Shown here: positions 52,692-61,797 of the stretch, piece after piece
Numbering within the stretch: position 1 is the stretch's first letter
Layout: every line of letters begins with the position of its first letter
DNA from: Candidatus Cloacimonas sp.
GTDB lineage: Bacteria > Cloacimonadota > Cloacimonadia > Cloacimonadales > Cloacimonadaceae
Assembly: GCA_023227825.1 (NCBI GenBank)
Contig: JALOCJ010000005.1
Span: forward strand, 141,986-205,985
DNA: 64,000 nt
Direction: 5' to 3'
Made by a program: the position numbers and the translations under genes
Notes under the pieces: generated by a model
The model's database searches: none
Seen by the model: the letters and a program-made list of their open reading frames with translations, nothing else
Told to the model about the DNA's origin: nothing

Positions 52692-54107
52692 CTATTTTAT
52701 AATCGCTACCTTGCTTAAATAATTTCTTCCCCTACACCTCATCCTGATAGCATAAATCCCTGAACTACAGCCAGTTCCTTTTTCATCACAACCATCCCAG
52801 AGAAATTTATAGTTCCCTTTTTCACTATGTGCAAATGTCTTGCCTAACACCTTCTGCCCCTTAATGTTATAAATAGCTAATTCCATTGAACCGGCACTTT
52901 CCATTGCATAATTGATAGTAGTGCAGGGATTGAAAGGATTGGGAAAAATGCTTCTTATTCCTTCCCGTAAAGGTATTTCTGAACCTGAATTTGTTCCCGG
53001 AAATTCATACCGGCAAATAGATGGACCAAAAAACTTTTCGTTCCCTTGATAATCTATACATTGCAACCAGTAATGATAATTGCCTGCCTCATTTACACTT
53101 GCATCTGTAAAAACATATAGCTGTGTGGAAGGAGTATTTGTTGCTGTAATTATTGGAGAAACAAGTTCCGCAGTGGCAACATCATCCTCATTGTTTCTAT
53201 AAATATAATACCCTAAAAGATTTACTTCCGATTGCGTTACCCACATCAGTTGTATCCTGTTCTGATAATCCAATTCTGCTCTAAAATTGGAAAGCTCCAC
53301 CGGTAAAGTATCTTCTTCAATAGGTAATACATTTGAATATAACAGATTATCAACAAAGCAATTAGCAGAATCATTATCTGTTCCGCTAAACATAAATGCA
53401 TTAATAGAAGTATTTACTGGCAATGGTCCTTTAGAAAAATCATCTCCAATTAGTTGACCATTTATCCAAAAATCAAAAGATTGTGGATTTATAGAATATT
53501 CAGTGGTTTTCCTGCTATATGTTACCATACTATTTGAATTATTTCCATATAGTTCAATTTCATATATATTTGACTGTTTCATCGGTGATGGAGATATAGT
53601 AGTCCATAATTTTCCATTTAAATATGAAGTAATTATATTTTGTTTCTCTTGAAATACCCACTTTAACCCGATAAAAACTGAATCAATAACAATTCTGTTG
53701 GTGCTGAATGAATTTCCTGCTCCACAATAAAAACATATAGTACCAAAATTTGAATTAAGTCCTCCATCACCTCCTAAAAGAAATTCATATTTGATATAAA
53801 TTACTTCATTTGATGGAAAATTGTAAACTTGAACAAGATTATTAGTAGTTGAATCAGGACCTTTTATTCTTAGCTCCATTCCTGACCCTAACGAATCAAT
53901 AAAAGTGTTTTTTAAGAATACCCCGCCTCCCGCATTTCCTACTCTCGCTCTTATATTTCCAGTGCTTGGAAGAACAAATAAATCTGTTGATACAGTATTT
54001 GCTAATATACTCTTTTCTGTTTCTCCAAAATCTATAATCCAGGGTTGAGCAAAAAGAATATTACCTACCAACAAAAGCCCAAATACAATTACTACTACCT
54101 TTTTCAT
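52692..54107 (-). CDS. Secreted protein with FN3-like region and type IX-like sorting tail
   Basis: 471 residues from the ATG after GAGGGG; an upstream TTG gives only four extra residues. Signal peptide KKVVVIVFGLLLVGNILFAQ. N-terminal half is a jelly-roll/concanavalin-like beta domain (DSVFIGLKWVFQ, NSNSMVTYSRK) with no catalytic residues I can point to. From about residue 270, LPVELSNFRAELDYQNRIQL then MWVTQSEVNLLGYYIYRNNE, and a tail IFPNPFNPCTTINYA ... IYNIKGQKVLGK ... KFLWDGCDEKGTG. The tail architecture equals that of the 2073-3914 protein. Likely surface-located adhesin or carbohydrate binder; function unknown. Confidence 0.75.
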   Translation of the reverse strand: MKKVVVIVFGLLLVGNILFAQPWIIDFGETEKSILANTVSTDLFVLPSTGNIRARVGNAGGGVFLKNTFIDSLGSGMELRIKGPDSTTNNLVQVYNFPSNEVIYIKYEFLLGGDGGLNSNFGTICFYCGAGNSFSTNRIVIDSVFIGLKWVFQEKQNIITSYLNGKLWTTISPSPMKQSNIYEIELYGNNSNSMVTYSRKTTEYSINPQSFDFWINGQLIGDDFSKGPLPVNTSINAFMFSGTDNDSANCFVDNLLYSNVLPIEEDTLPVELSNFRAELDYQNRIQLMWVTQSEVNLLGYYIYRNNEDDVATAELVSPIITATNTPSTQLYVFTDASVNEAGNYHYWLQCIDYQGNEKFFGPSICRYEFPGTNSGSEIPLREGIRSIFPNPFNPCTTINYAMESAGSMELAIYNIKGQKVLGKTFAHSEKGNYKFLWDGCDEKGTGCSSGIYAIRMRCRGRNYLSKVAIIK

Positions 54108-54441
54108 ACTTCCCCTCAATATTTATTGCTATCCTGCAATATCTATCATTATTATCAATAATTAACCTTTTTTAATCCATAATGACTTTGTCAAGCAAAA
54201 TTTTCTGCCATTCGTGTAAATGTTACTATTTCTATTTTGGCAATAGGTTGGAATTGACAACTGAATCAATAAAGTTAGGAACAAGGATTATAGGGTTAGG
54301 ATTTATGAAACAAGGATTTCAGGATGATTATTAATTTACCCTATAAACTTACTAAAATATAAAATAAGAGTTTAGGGATTATGGGATTTCTGTTACACAA
54401 TAAATAAACTATCCATATCTATAATAGACCATCTTGCAAAA
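54108..54441. other. Intergenic, about 330 bp
   Basis: Upstream of the secreted-protein gene, AT-rich. It contains some AGGATTTATG/AAGGATTTCAGG 9-mer-like words (54290-54330) and no gene or strong hairpin. The promoter of the secreted-protein gene should be within its first part, but no consensus boxes stand out. Confidence 0.45.
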
Positions 54442-54956
54442 AGTTCCGTAGGAACGACAGATACTAACAACGGATTTCAATCCGGTGATCAAGAGCTGAA
54501 CAAAAAAAATACTAATTCCTCTGAAATGAGTTCCGTAGGAACGACACATATTAACAACGGATTTCAATCCGGTGATCAAGAGATGAACAAAAAAAATACT
54601 AATACCTCTGAAATGAGTTCCGTAGGAACGATACATATTAACAACGGATTTTAATCCGGTGATCAGAGAATACCAAACAAAAACTCTTCGCCTTTATAGA
54701 AAAAGTTCCGTAGGAACGACACATATTAACAACGGATTTTAATCCGGTGATCAGAAAATACCAAACAAAAACTCTTCGCCTTTATAGAAAAAGTTCCGTA
54801 GGAACGATACATATTAACAACGGATTTTAATCCGGTGATCAGAGAATACCAAACAAAAACTCTTCGCCTTTATAGAAAAAGTTCCGTAGGAACGACAGAT
54901 ACTAACAACGGATTTCAATCCGGTGATCAGAAAATACCAAACAAAAACTCTTCTCC
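54442..54956 (+). repeat. REP-like array, left (six units, 87-88 bp)
   Basis: Units start at 54442, 54529, 54616, 54704, 54792 and 54880. Each has two hairpins: AGTTCC-GTA-GGAACGA and AACGGATTTCAATCCGGTGA (CGGATT/AATCCG stem). The last three share the filler CAAAAACTCTTCGCC. Orientation is opposite to the right array, so the transposase gene is framed by mirrored arrays. Confidence 0.92.
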
Positions 54957-54976
54957 CTTGTGTTTTCCATCCATTC

Positions 54977-55429
54977 TTATTTAGGAAGATATTTGGGATT
55001 ATATTCTATCCTATGTTTTTTGAGGAACATCTCGTATTCCTCTTGAACTGTTTGATGCTTATGATGCTCTACTCGATTTTCTATATATTTTATTACTGTC
55101 TCAAACATACTTTGAGATACGGAAAAAGCACCATAACTTTCCTGCCAATGAAACCTATGAGGAAATAATCTTATTTCATTAGCCCAATGACTGGAATTCG
55201 CTTTTGCAAACTTAGCTAATTCAGCTACAGAAATTTCCGGGTGCATTTTGACCAGCAGATGAATGTGATCTTCTGTTCCATTTATGGATATTGTTACACA
55301 GTTTTTCTGGTGGATAATACCTACTATATAGGGAATTAAGCGCTCTTTGATTTCTGGCTTAAGTGCACATTCGCGTTCTTGAACTATAAAGACATAGTGG
55401 ACATAAAGCTGAGTGAAACTATTGGGCAT
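54977..55429 (-). CDS. IS200/REP-associated tyrosine transposase-like protein
   Basis: 150 residues: TQLYVHYVFIVQERE start, HUH motif in INGTEDHIHLLVKM (HIH), and a later helix SVSQSMFETVIKYIENRVEH in which a Tyr is the expected single-strand DNA nucleophile (Y1), ending HRIEYNPKYLPK. Full length for the family. REP-associated or IS200-like transposases nick and move single-stranded palindromic ends. Here no IS ends are evident; instead mirrored six-unit palindrome arrays frame the gene, as for RAYT/REP pairs. The reading frame is intact, so it may be active. Confidence 0.85.
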   Translation of the reverse strand: MPNSFTQLYVHYVFIVQERECALKPEIKERLIPYIVGIIHQKNCVTISINGTEDHIHLLVKMHPEISVAELAKFAKANSSHWANEIRLFPHRFHWQESYGAFSVSQSMFETVIKYIENRVEHHKHQTVQEEYEMFLKKHRIEYNPKYLPK

Positions 55430-55450
55430 AATATTTTCCTATATTTCTTA

Positions 55451-55915
55451 TCACCGGATTGAAATCCGTTGTTAGTATCTGTCGTTCCTACGGAACTTTC
55501 TTATAATGAAGAAAGGTTTTGTTCGGTATTATCTAATCGCCGGGTTCAAAACCCGTCGTTAATATCTGTCGTCCCGATGGGACTTATTTTGTTATGCTTT
55601 ATCGTTTTCACCGGATTAAAATCCGGTGTTAGTATTTGTCGTTCCTTCGGAACTTTTCTTATAAGGGAGAAAGGTTTTATTCGGTATTCTCTGATCACCG
55701 GGTTGAAATCCGTTGTTAATATTTATCGTTCCTACGGAACTTTTCATATAATGAAGAAAGGTTTTGTTCGGTATTTTCTGGTCGCCGGGTTGAAATCCGT
55801 TGTTTATATGTGTCGTTCCTACGGAACTTTTCTTATAAGGGAGAAGGGTTTTTTTTGGTATTTTCAGATCACCGGATTAAAATCCGTTGTTAATATCTGT
55901 CATCCCTAAAGGGAT
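55451..55915 (-). repeat. REP-like array, right (six units, mirrored, more diverged)
   Basis: Units begin at 55451, 55537, 55608, 55695, 55782 and 55869. Hairpins are CGGATTGAAATCCG and CGTTCCTACGGAAC, with matched changes: unit 2 has GGGTTCAAAACCC and GTCCCGATGGGAC; unit 6 has ATCCCTAAAGGGAT. Both stems keep pairing although the bases change. Confidence 0.92.
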
Positions 55916-56013
55916 TTGCACTCTCCACCCTCTGCTCTCTGTTAAAAAATCCTGTTCATTCCAGACCTATTATCATTTAAAATCTGCGAAATCAGCGAAA
56001 TCTGCGTGAACCT
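55916..56013. repeat. 9-mer repeat cluster
   Basis: AATCCTGTTCATTCCAGACC (55950) and AAATCTGCGAAATCAGCGAA (55980) of the dispersed families, between the right REP-like array and the sugar-transferase end. Confidence 0.6.
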
Positions 56014-57612
56014 CTAATTTGACCGTGCACCCTTAATCACAATATTCCACACACTTTTCCAGAAATACACCCAGTCCGTCTTAAACGGTTTTTCCATTTT
56101 TTTCATTATATATCTTCTTTCCGATTCCACAATTTCTTCAAAGCTTTTAGGCATATCTGCATAGAAGGGAGGAATTAAGCCCGGTTTAAGTTTTATCCTA
56201 AGTTCCTGCATTTCTTTAGGATAGAGATAAAAATAGTGATCGCTCAAAGCTCGGACTCCCACTAAAGACAGATCACCTTCAAAAAAATTAATAAGTTGGG
56301 GTAATTCATCCAACCACATCTTACGAAATACTTTACCCCAGGAAGTAACTCTAAAATCATTAGAAAATTTACCCCCTTCCTGCAAAGCATTGGTCTGATA
56401 CACATAGTCCTGCAGGTATTCACTATAGGGATGCATTGTCCGCAGCTTTTTGAGATATATTGTTTTACCGTCCTTACCTTTGCGTTTCAAACGAATCAGA
56501 GGACCGTAAGTAGGATTGGGATCAGTGCGAGGTGCTTTGGTCTTTTTCAGGATAAAATACATCATATCGTCAATTTCGCGTTTATGAATTAGTTCAAAAC
56601 CGCAAAAATAGAAGCGTCCCAGCATTTCAGTTTCTGAAATAGCTCTATTTTTTCCTTTAGTGATAGCAAAATACCAACCCTGTAAAATTGGCAATTTAGG
56701 AAAAACGCGCCTAAAAATAAAATCGATCCCATACAGGATCGATCCAAGGTAAGGTGTCCAACGCTTATAAAAAAGATTATGCCTCTCTGAGATGGTTTGT
56801 CCTTTACAAACAAAGACACCCCCCTCAATCAGCAATTCGTTAACCCGAATAAAATAGTAGTTCAGTCGGCGTAAATCATTTATCTTATGTAGATTGATAA
56901 AAATCTGCCGATTGCTTTTTGCTTCGTTTTGAATATTAAAATAGTCCTCAGAATTAAGAATTAAGGCACTTTTTTTATTAAACCGACCTAGGTCCAGATA
57001 GTCATTTAGGAACTCAAATAACTTCGGTTGCTCCGCTAAATATTGCTGCCAGAGAGGAATAAGAATTGAATCGGAATCAATATTTTCACTAAAAGGTAAA
57101 TGATAGGGCTCGTTACTGATAATCGGAATAGCATTGGCAGAATCCAGAAAAAACTTCGGACTCTGTAAATTCTCCATTGCCTGGGAATGAGTTACCAAAT
57201 GCGTAGAAGCATAACTCTCATTCTCCTTTTGAAAACGAAAGGCATAAAAAACACCCGGGAAAAAAAACAACTCCAAAACAAAGGAAATAGATATCGTCCC
57301 GAAAACTATGTAGCGGGAATAATAGAACTTCCCGAAAAGATACATCAGACCAAAGAGAAACGCAATTGCTATAAGATTACATTTGAAGATGCGTTTTACA
57401 TAATCCGCTCCACCACTAATTGTTTTAACACTGTATTTCTGACCCCAAAGCCCTGAACCCAGCCAAATAAGAGCAAAAGGAATAAAACTGCGATAATAGG
57501 TAAGAATTATCCTTTTGGTGCCGGGACGAACCTTTGCCGCAAATAAAAAAGCAAAGACAATTATCAGCACATCAAGGGCAAGCAGTGCACACTTCGCTAT
57601 CTTATTTTTCAT
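56014..57612 (-). CDS. Polyprenyl-phosphate sugar-1-phosphate transferase-like protein (Bac_transf)
   Basis: 532 residues. N-terminal four or five helices (LLALDVLIIVFAFLFAAKVR etc.), a soluble middle, and a C-terminal sugar-transferase domain with KKLRTMHPYSEYLQ, WLDELPQLINFFEGDLSLVG, VRAL and KPGLIPPFYADMP. The usual KRxxDxxxS amphipathic entry helix is replaced by GIDFIFRRVFPKLPILQG and a long linker, so this is an unusual, possibly separate, branch. It should start a surface polysaccharide by loading sugar-phosphate onto undecaprenyl phosphate. Last gene of the locus in transcription order. Confidence 0.82.
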   Translation of the reverse strand: MKNKIAKCALLALDVLIIVFAFLFAAKVRPGTKRIILTYYRSFIPFALIWLGSGLWGQKYSVKTISGGADYVKRIFKCNLIAIAFLFGLMYLFGKFYYSRYIVFGTISISFVLELFFFPGVFYAFRFQKENESYASTHLVTHSQAMENLQSPKFFLDSANAIPIISNEPYHLPFSENIDSDSILIPLWQQYLAEQPKLFEFLNDYLDLGRFNKKSALILNSEDYFNIQNEAKSNRQIFINLHKINDLRRLNYYFIRVNELLIEGGVFVCKGQTISERHNLFYKRWTPYLGSILYGIDFIFRRVFPKLPILQGWYFAITKGKNRAISETEMLGRFYFCGFELIHKREIDDMMYFILKKTKAPRTDPNPTYGPLIRLKRKGKDGKTIYLKKLRTMHPYSEYLQDYVYQTNALQEGGKFSNDFRVTSWGKVFRKMWLDELPQLINFFEGDLSLVGVRALSDHYFYLYPKEMQELRIKLKPGLIPPFYADMPKSFEEIVESERRYIMKKMEKPFKTDWVYFWKSVWNIVIKGARSN

Positions 57613-57617
57613 ATTTA

Positions 57618-57690
57618 GCTCTCACAGATATCACTGATAGCACAGATAAAATTTGATAATAAACTAAGTAAGCTCTCACAGATAAAACAG
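57618..57690. repeat. CTCTCACAGAT 9-mer repeat, two short copies
   Basis: AGCTCTCACAGATATCACTG (57616) and AAGCTCTCACAGATAAAACA (57671) lie directly downstream of the GxxExxY gene. Confidence 0.7.
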
Positions 57691-57698
57691 ATATAAAT

Positions 57699-58091
57699 TT
57701 ATAGTAAGGAAGAAATGTCACCATTTGCAATACGAATAATGTTTTTGTTTAAGTTTGGAGTATTAAAGTTGATTAAAAGACCTAAGGGTTTATTTGCTAA
57801 TTTCAGATAAGTGTGCAATTGCTTCTTATGGGCATCTGTTAATATTTCCACTGATTTGAGTTCTAAAACAAGAATATCTTCAATAAGCATATCCATTCTA
57901 TATCCTAAACCTAAATCCTGCCCTTTATAAAGAACATTAATTGGGACTTGAGTTTTACATTCTATTCCCATCTTAACAAATTCATAAGTTAAAGCTGCCT
58001 CATAAGCACTTTCTAACAAACCAGGACCTAATATATTATAAACCTCAAAAAACGCACCCCGCACTTTATAAGTTATATTATTTAATCTCAT
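57699..58091 (-). CDS. GxxExxY protein (PD-(D/E)xK_3 nuclease-like fold)
   Basis: 130 residues. GxxExxY motif in LGPGLLESAYEAAL, and a nuclease-like core GYRMDMLIEDILVLELKSV (D...ExK). Many genomes carry several copies, often in polysaccharide loci; the biological role is unproven. It overlaps the epimerase stop by one base (TAATG) and starts right after the repeat-derived C-terminus of the epimerase. Repeats also lie immediately downstream, so the gene is framed by the CACAGAT family. Confidence 0.85.
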   Translation of the reverse strand: MRLNNITYKVRGAFFEVYNILGPGLLESAYEAALTYEFVKMGIECKTQVPINVLYKGQDLGLGYRMDMLIEDILVLELKSVEILTDAHKKQLHTYLKLANKPLGLLINFNTPNLNKNIIRIANGDISSLL

Positions 58092-59059
58092 TATAAATCC
58101 TTATCTGTGAAATCTGTGTAATCTGTGAGAGCTTTATAAAAATTTACGGTGCGACGCAGACCCTCTTTGAAATCCACTCTCACTTCATACCCCAACACTT
58201 CTTTCGCTTTTTCTATCCCTGCCAATGAATGTTTTACATCTCCTGCTCTCTCTTTTTCAAAAATTGGCTCAATCTTCTTCCCCAAAATTTCATTCAACAG
58301 CTTTACTAAATCCAGTAAAGTATAACTTTCCCCGCAGGCAATATTAATCACTTCTCCAGCTGCTTTTTCTGCAGTGCAGGCCTGAATATTTGCCCAAACA
58401 TTATTCTCCACATAAGTAAAATCCCGGGATTGACTTCCATCCCCGTAAATAACAGGACTTTTATTCTGCATCATCAGTTTTATGAATTTGGGTATAACTG
58501 CACTATACTGTGAAGTAGGATCCTGATTGGGTCCAAATACATTAAAATACCTTAATGATACTGTTTCCAATCCATATAATTGATAAAAAATCTGACAATA
58601 CCGCTCCTGCGTATATTTCGTTAATGCATAAGGCGACATCGGATTAACAGGCATTGTTTCAACTTTGGGAAGGGATTCGCTATTGCCATAAATTGAAGAT
58701 GACGAAGCACAAATTACCCTTTTCACATCAAATTCTTTCGCTGCTTCCAAAATGTTCAGCATCCCTAAAATATTGACATCATTGGTAGTTATGGGATCAT
58801 TTATGGAACGCGGTACAGAAGGTAAGGCACCCTGATGCAGTATATAATCCACTCCCTTAACGGCAGAACGGACAATATGAAAACTTCTTAAATCCCCTTC
58901 TATCAAGGTCAGCTTCGGGTCTTTCAGTAAAGGCAGAATATTCTCTCTTTTGCCGGTTGCAAAATTATCCAGAACCCGAACTTCCTGACCCTGCTTTAAT
59001 AACTCTTTTACAATGTTGGAACCGATAAACCCGGCTCCCCCTGTCACCAAATACTTCAT
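58091..59059 (-). CDS. NAD-dependent sugar-nucleotide epimerase (GalE/WbpP-like) with repeat-derived tail
   Basis: 322 residues, extended SDR. Rossmann motif TGGAGFIGSNIVKELL, Ser in ICASSSSIYG and catalytic YxxxK in SPYALTKYTQERY, nucleotide-sugar loop FNVFGPNQDPTSQY. Probably a UDP-GlcNAc/UDP-Glc 4-epimerase supplying the polysaccharide pathway. The last residues ALTDYTDFTDKDL are encoded by a copy of the CACAGATTACACAGATTTC repeat, so the normal C-terminus seems to have been replaced or extended by it. The core domain is intact. Confidence 0.9.
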   Translation of the reverse strand: MKYLVTGGAGFIGSNIVKELLKQGQEVRVLDNFATGKRENILPLLKDPKLTLIEGDLRSFHIVRSAVKGVDYILHQGALPSVPRSINDPITTNDVNILGMLNILEAAKEFDVKRVICASSSSIYGNSESLPKVETMPVNPMSPYALTKYTQERYCQIFYQLYGLETVSLRYFNVFGPNQDPTSQYSAVIPKFIKLMMQNKSPVIYGDGSQSRDFTYVENNVWANIQACTAEKAAGEVINIACGESYTLLDLVKLLNEILGKKIEPIFEKERAGDVKHSLAGIEKAKEVLGYEVRVDFKEGLRRTVNFYKALTDYTDFTDKDL

Positions 59060-59464
59060 ACTTTATCCTCTCACGCAGATTACGCTGATTGCGCAGATTT
59101 TAATAGGTCTGGGATGAACAGGATTTTAAGGATTTTGGGGATTTTTTTATCAGCCACCGAAGCCACCGAAGCCACCGAAAAAAAACTTTGAACTCCTGCA
59201 CTTTGAACTTTGAACTCCCGCACCCTGAACTCTAACACCTATTCATTATAAACAATAATAATTTTCTTTTTAACAACCTCATATAAAAAAACTACAAATT
59301 GAAAGCCAGTAAATTCAATCTATCCCGTCATCTGCGTTCTATTAAATCCCTATAATCCTCTTTATCCATTACTTATTCTATGTGTGTAATTTGAGAGAGA
59401 CCCTTTAGCGGAATTTGTGTGATTTTTTTATCCGTGAAATAAGTGACACTTGTAAGAGACCTTT
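59060..59464. repeat. Intergenic, several 9-mer repeat families
   Basis: CGCAGATTACGCTGATTGCG (59070), AGGTCTGGGATGAACAGGAT (59105), GGATTTTAAGGATTTTGGGG (59118), AGCCACCGAAGCCACCGAAG (59155) and repeated CTTTGAACT (59187-59210). No gene. It separates the epimerase from the FabG-like gene. Confidence 0.75.
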
Positions 59465-60151
59465 TTAATAAAGTCCCCCATTTAAATTAATTTGGCTACC
59501 AGTAATATAATCGGTAGCTATCAAGTATTCAACCGTTTTTAAGATATTAACAGGATCTCCTAATTTTCCAATCGGTATAGAATTTATTATTTTATTTAGC
59601 AAATCAGTAGGAACATCTTTAATCATACCGATATCAAAATAGCCCAGATTGACAGTATTTATAGTAATTCCATAAGTTGCATTTTCTATAGCTACAGTTT
59701 TAGTTAATCCCCATAACCCTGCTTTAGAAGAAGAATATGCACTTGTCCCCGAAACTCCAATTTGAGGAACTACAGAGGAAAATAATATGATCCTACCATA
59801 TCTTTTATTTCTCATAAGAGGCAAAATGTGTTTTAGAGAAAGCTGAGCTCCAATTAAATTGGTATTGATAACCTCAAGCCATTTGTCTGTTTCAGCTTTA
59901 TGAGTAATACAGTTATAATTTAACCCTACACAATATATAAAGGACAGTTCATCTGAACAATTAGCTACATTATTTATCCATTCTTCTATCTCAGGTTCTT
60001 TAGTAACATCTACTTTGTCCATTTTATACTTTAAATTTTGCTTGGGGGGATGTGAATTATAAGTTCCAAAAACCTCAAAACCTTTTTCACTAAATTGTTC
60101 TGCTAAATATTTACCTATTCCTCCGGAAGCCCCCGCAATTAAGATTTTCAA
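59465..60151 (-). CDS. Short-chain dehydrogenase, 3-oxoacyl-ACP reductase-like
   Basis: 228 residues. TTG start with GGAG nine bases upstream. Cofactor motif GASGGIGKYLAEQ near residue 7, NNVANCSDELSFIYCVG, catalytic S and YxxSK in FSSVVPQIGVSGTSAYSSSK. NADPH-type arginine after beta-2 is absent (GTYNSHPPKQN), so cofactor is uncertain. Directly follows the broken FabH-like gene and was probably its partner, making or modifying an acyl group for a polysaccharide. Confidence 0.85.
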   Translation of the reverse strand: MKILIAGASGGIGKYLAEQFSEKGFEVFGTYNSHPPKQNLKYKMDKVDVTKEPEIEEWINNVANCSDELSFIYCVGLNYNCITHKAETDKWLEVINTNLIGAQLSLKHILPLMRNKRYGRIILFSSVVPQIGVSGTSAYSSSKAGLWGLTKTVAIENATYGITINTVNLGYFDIGMIKDVPTDLLNKIINSIPIGKLGDPVNILKTVEYLIATDYITGSQINLNGGLY

Positions 60152-60157
60152 TTTTTT

Positions 60158-61149
60158 TTAGCTCCACCTAATAATGGAAGCACCATAAGTCCACCCAGAA
60201 CCTACAGCAGCAAATAAAACCAAAGTTCCCGGTTTTAATTTCCCTGCCCGATTCACTTCATCTAATAAAATAGGAATAGTGCCACCAGATGTATTGGCAT
60301 AACGATCCATATTAGTCATTACTTTTTCAAAAGGCAAACCAATAACTTCAGCGGTATCTTTTAAAATCTTAATACTTGGTTGATGAGGTATCATATAATC
60401 AATATCATTTATACTTAATCCCGTATCCTTTAACACTTGCCATATAGCTTTAGGAAGAACTTTTACACCTGTCTCATATACAGCTTTGCCATTCATTTGA
60501 AAATAGCGATAGCCAGCATCTACATTTTCATAACTTAAAGGGAATTCAGAACCACCTCCTGGAATAGTGAAATTCCATTTACCTCTACCATCTGTATATA
60601 ATCTGAAAGCCAAAAATCCCCCATCTGTTTCTGTATGTGATAAAACAGCAGCTCCAGCTCCATCTCCAAAAAACACACAATCTCTTCTACTCCAGTCAAT
60701 TATCTTGGAAAAAGTATCAGCTCCAATAATTAAAGCATTATTATAAACACTGGTTGCAATAAATTGAGAAGCTGTAGATATACCAAAAAGAAATCCTGAA
60801 CAACAGCTGCAAGATCAAAAGCTACAGAATTATAAGCTTTCAATTTATCTTGAACAATAGCTGCAGTAGAGGGAGCTAAGCGATCAGGGGTAGCAGTCGC
60901 AACTATAATAAGTTCTATATCATCAGGTTTCAGACCAGCATTTTCAATTGCTTTTTTACCTGCTTCAACTGCAAGATCACTTGTTGTTTGGTTTGGTAAA
61001 GCAATTCGTCTTTCTTTAATACCAAGATTTTCTTCAATCCATTTGGCACTTGTAGGTACAATCGTTTCAAGATATTCATTTGTGTAAACTGTTTCAGGTG
61101 TATAAGAACCAGTCCCAATTATATGAACATTCCTAACTAACTGTTTCAT
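60158..61149 (-). pseudogene. fabH: 3-oxoacyl-ACP synthase III-like (FabH) gene with a -1 frameshift at the active-site cysteine
   Basis: Two frames together make a full KAS III of about 330 residues. The first (61149 down) reads MKQLVRNVHIIGTGSYTPET to NSVAFDLAAV, then goes out of frame. The second runs SGFLFGISTASQFIA-like into FFGDGAGAAVLS, GSRIR-type residues, HQPSIKIL (catalytic His) and GRYANTSGGTIPILLDE (Asn) to the end. At about 60800 a T-run has one T too few: with it the text reads AAVCSGFLFG, restoring the catalytic Cys. Either a real inactivation or a sequencing error in a homopolymer-like run. Between the deacetylase/acyltransferase genes and the FabG-like gene on one strand. Confidence 0.85.
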
Positions 61150-61164
61150 AAATCCTTCTAATAT

Positions 61165-61797
61165 TTAAAATCCAAATTCTTTTTTCCGCTTTTCAAGAAT
61201 AGCATTGAAATTTTCATCTGTATAGTTTTTTTTCAATTTCGGAGCTAGATCCTTTTTCACCTGAGCAGGAATACCGGCTGCTAAAACAAGAGGAGGAATT
61301 GATTTTGTAACAACACTACCGGATGCAACTATAGAACCCTCACCAATCGTTACGCCTGGTAAAATAGTTACATTGATAGCAATCCAAACATGCTTCCCTA
61401 TATTAACAGGTGCTACATAGGCCTTACTAACTTCACTATGATATTCAAGGGGTTTAGAATGAGTTAAAATAAAATTATTACCGGCAATTGATGATCCTCT
61501 TCCAATAGACACAAAATAAGGATACACATCATCAATTGTAACCAAAGGACCGATGTGAACATCTCTGGCGATCATAACACCTCTCATCTTTTGGAGTTTA
61601 ACCCGAATACCATTAAAAGGCATTATTCTTGATATTACTTGTAACCAATGATCTTTAGTTCTTGAAGCTAAAAACCTGCATTGTGCAAAAGGACCCGAAA
61701 ATCCATGTTCTTTTGTAGTATGTTTCAATGCCTTAAAAAAAGACCTTTCCTGATGAAAAGGGAGAGGATGAAATTCAACTTTCAGATATGCTTTCAT
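61165..61797 (-). CDS. Left-handed beta-helix acyltransferase (WbbJ/LbH-MAT-like)
   Basis: 210 residues. Hexapeptide repeats from about 85 (IARDVHIGPLVTIDDVYP, then GRGSSIAGNNFILTHSKPLE, GKHVWIAINVTILPGVTIGE, GSIVASGSVVTKSIPPLVLA), ending AGIPAQVKKDL, typical of xenobiotic/maltose acetyltransferases. The N-terminal 60 residues are basic and membrane-associated in look. It should acetylate or otherwise acylate a sugar of the polysaccharide. ATGA overlap with the deacetylase gene. Confidence 0.87.
   Translation of the reverse strand: MKAYLKVEFHPLPFHQERSFFKALKHTTKEHGFSGPFAQCRFLASRTKDHWLQVISRIMPFNGIRVKLQKMRGVMIARDVHIGPLVTIDDVYPYFVSIGRGSSIAGNNFILTHSKPLEYHSEVSKAYVAPVNIGKHVWIAINVTILPGVTIGEGSIVASGSVVTKSIPPLVLAAGIPAQVKKDLAPKLKKNYTDENFNAILEKRKKEFGF

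Noticed and set aside
54442..54956. Possible CRISPR array
   Set aside because: Unit fillers are the same from unit to unit, and each has two hairpins beside a transposase.
54409..55909. Open frames of 75 and 146 residues in the REP-like arrays
   Set aside because: They repeat with the array period and change with stem covariation, so they are by-products.
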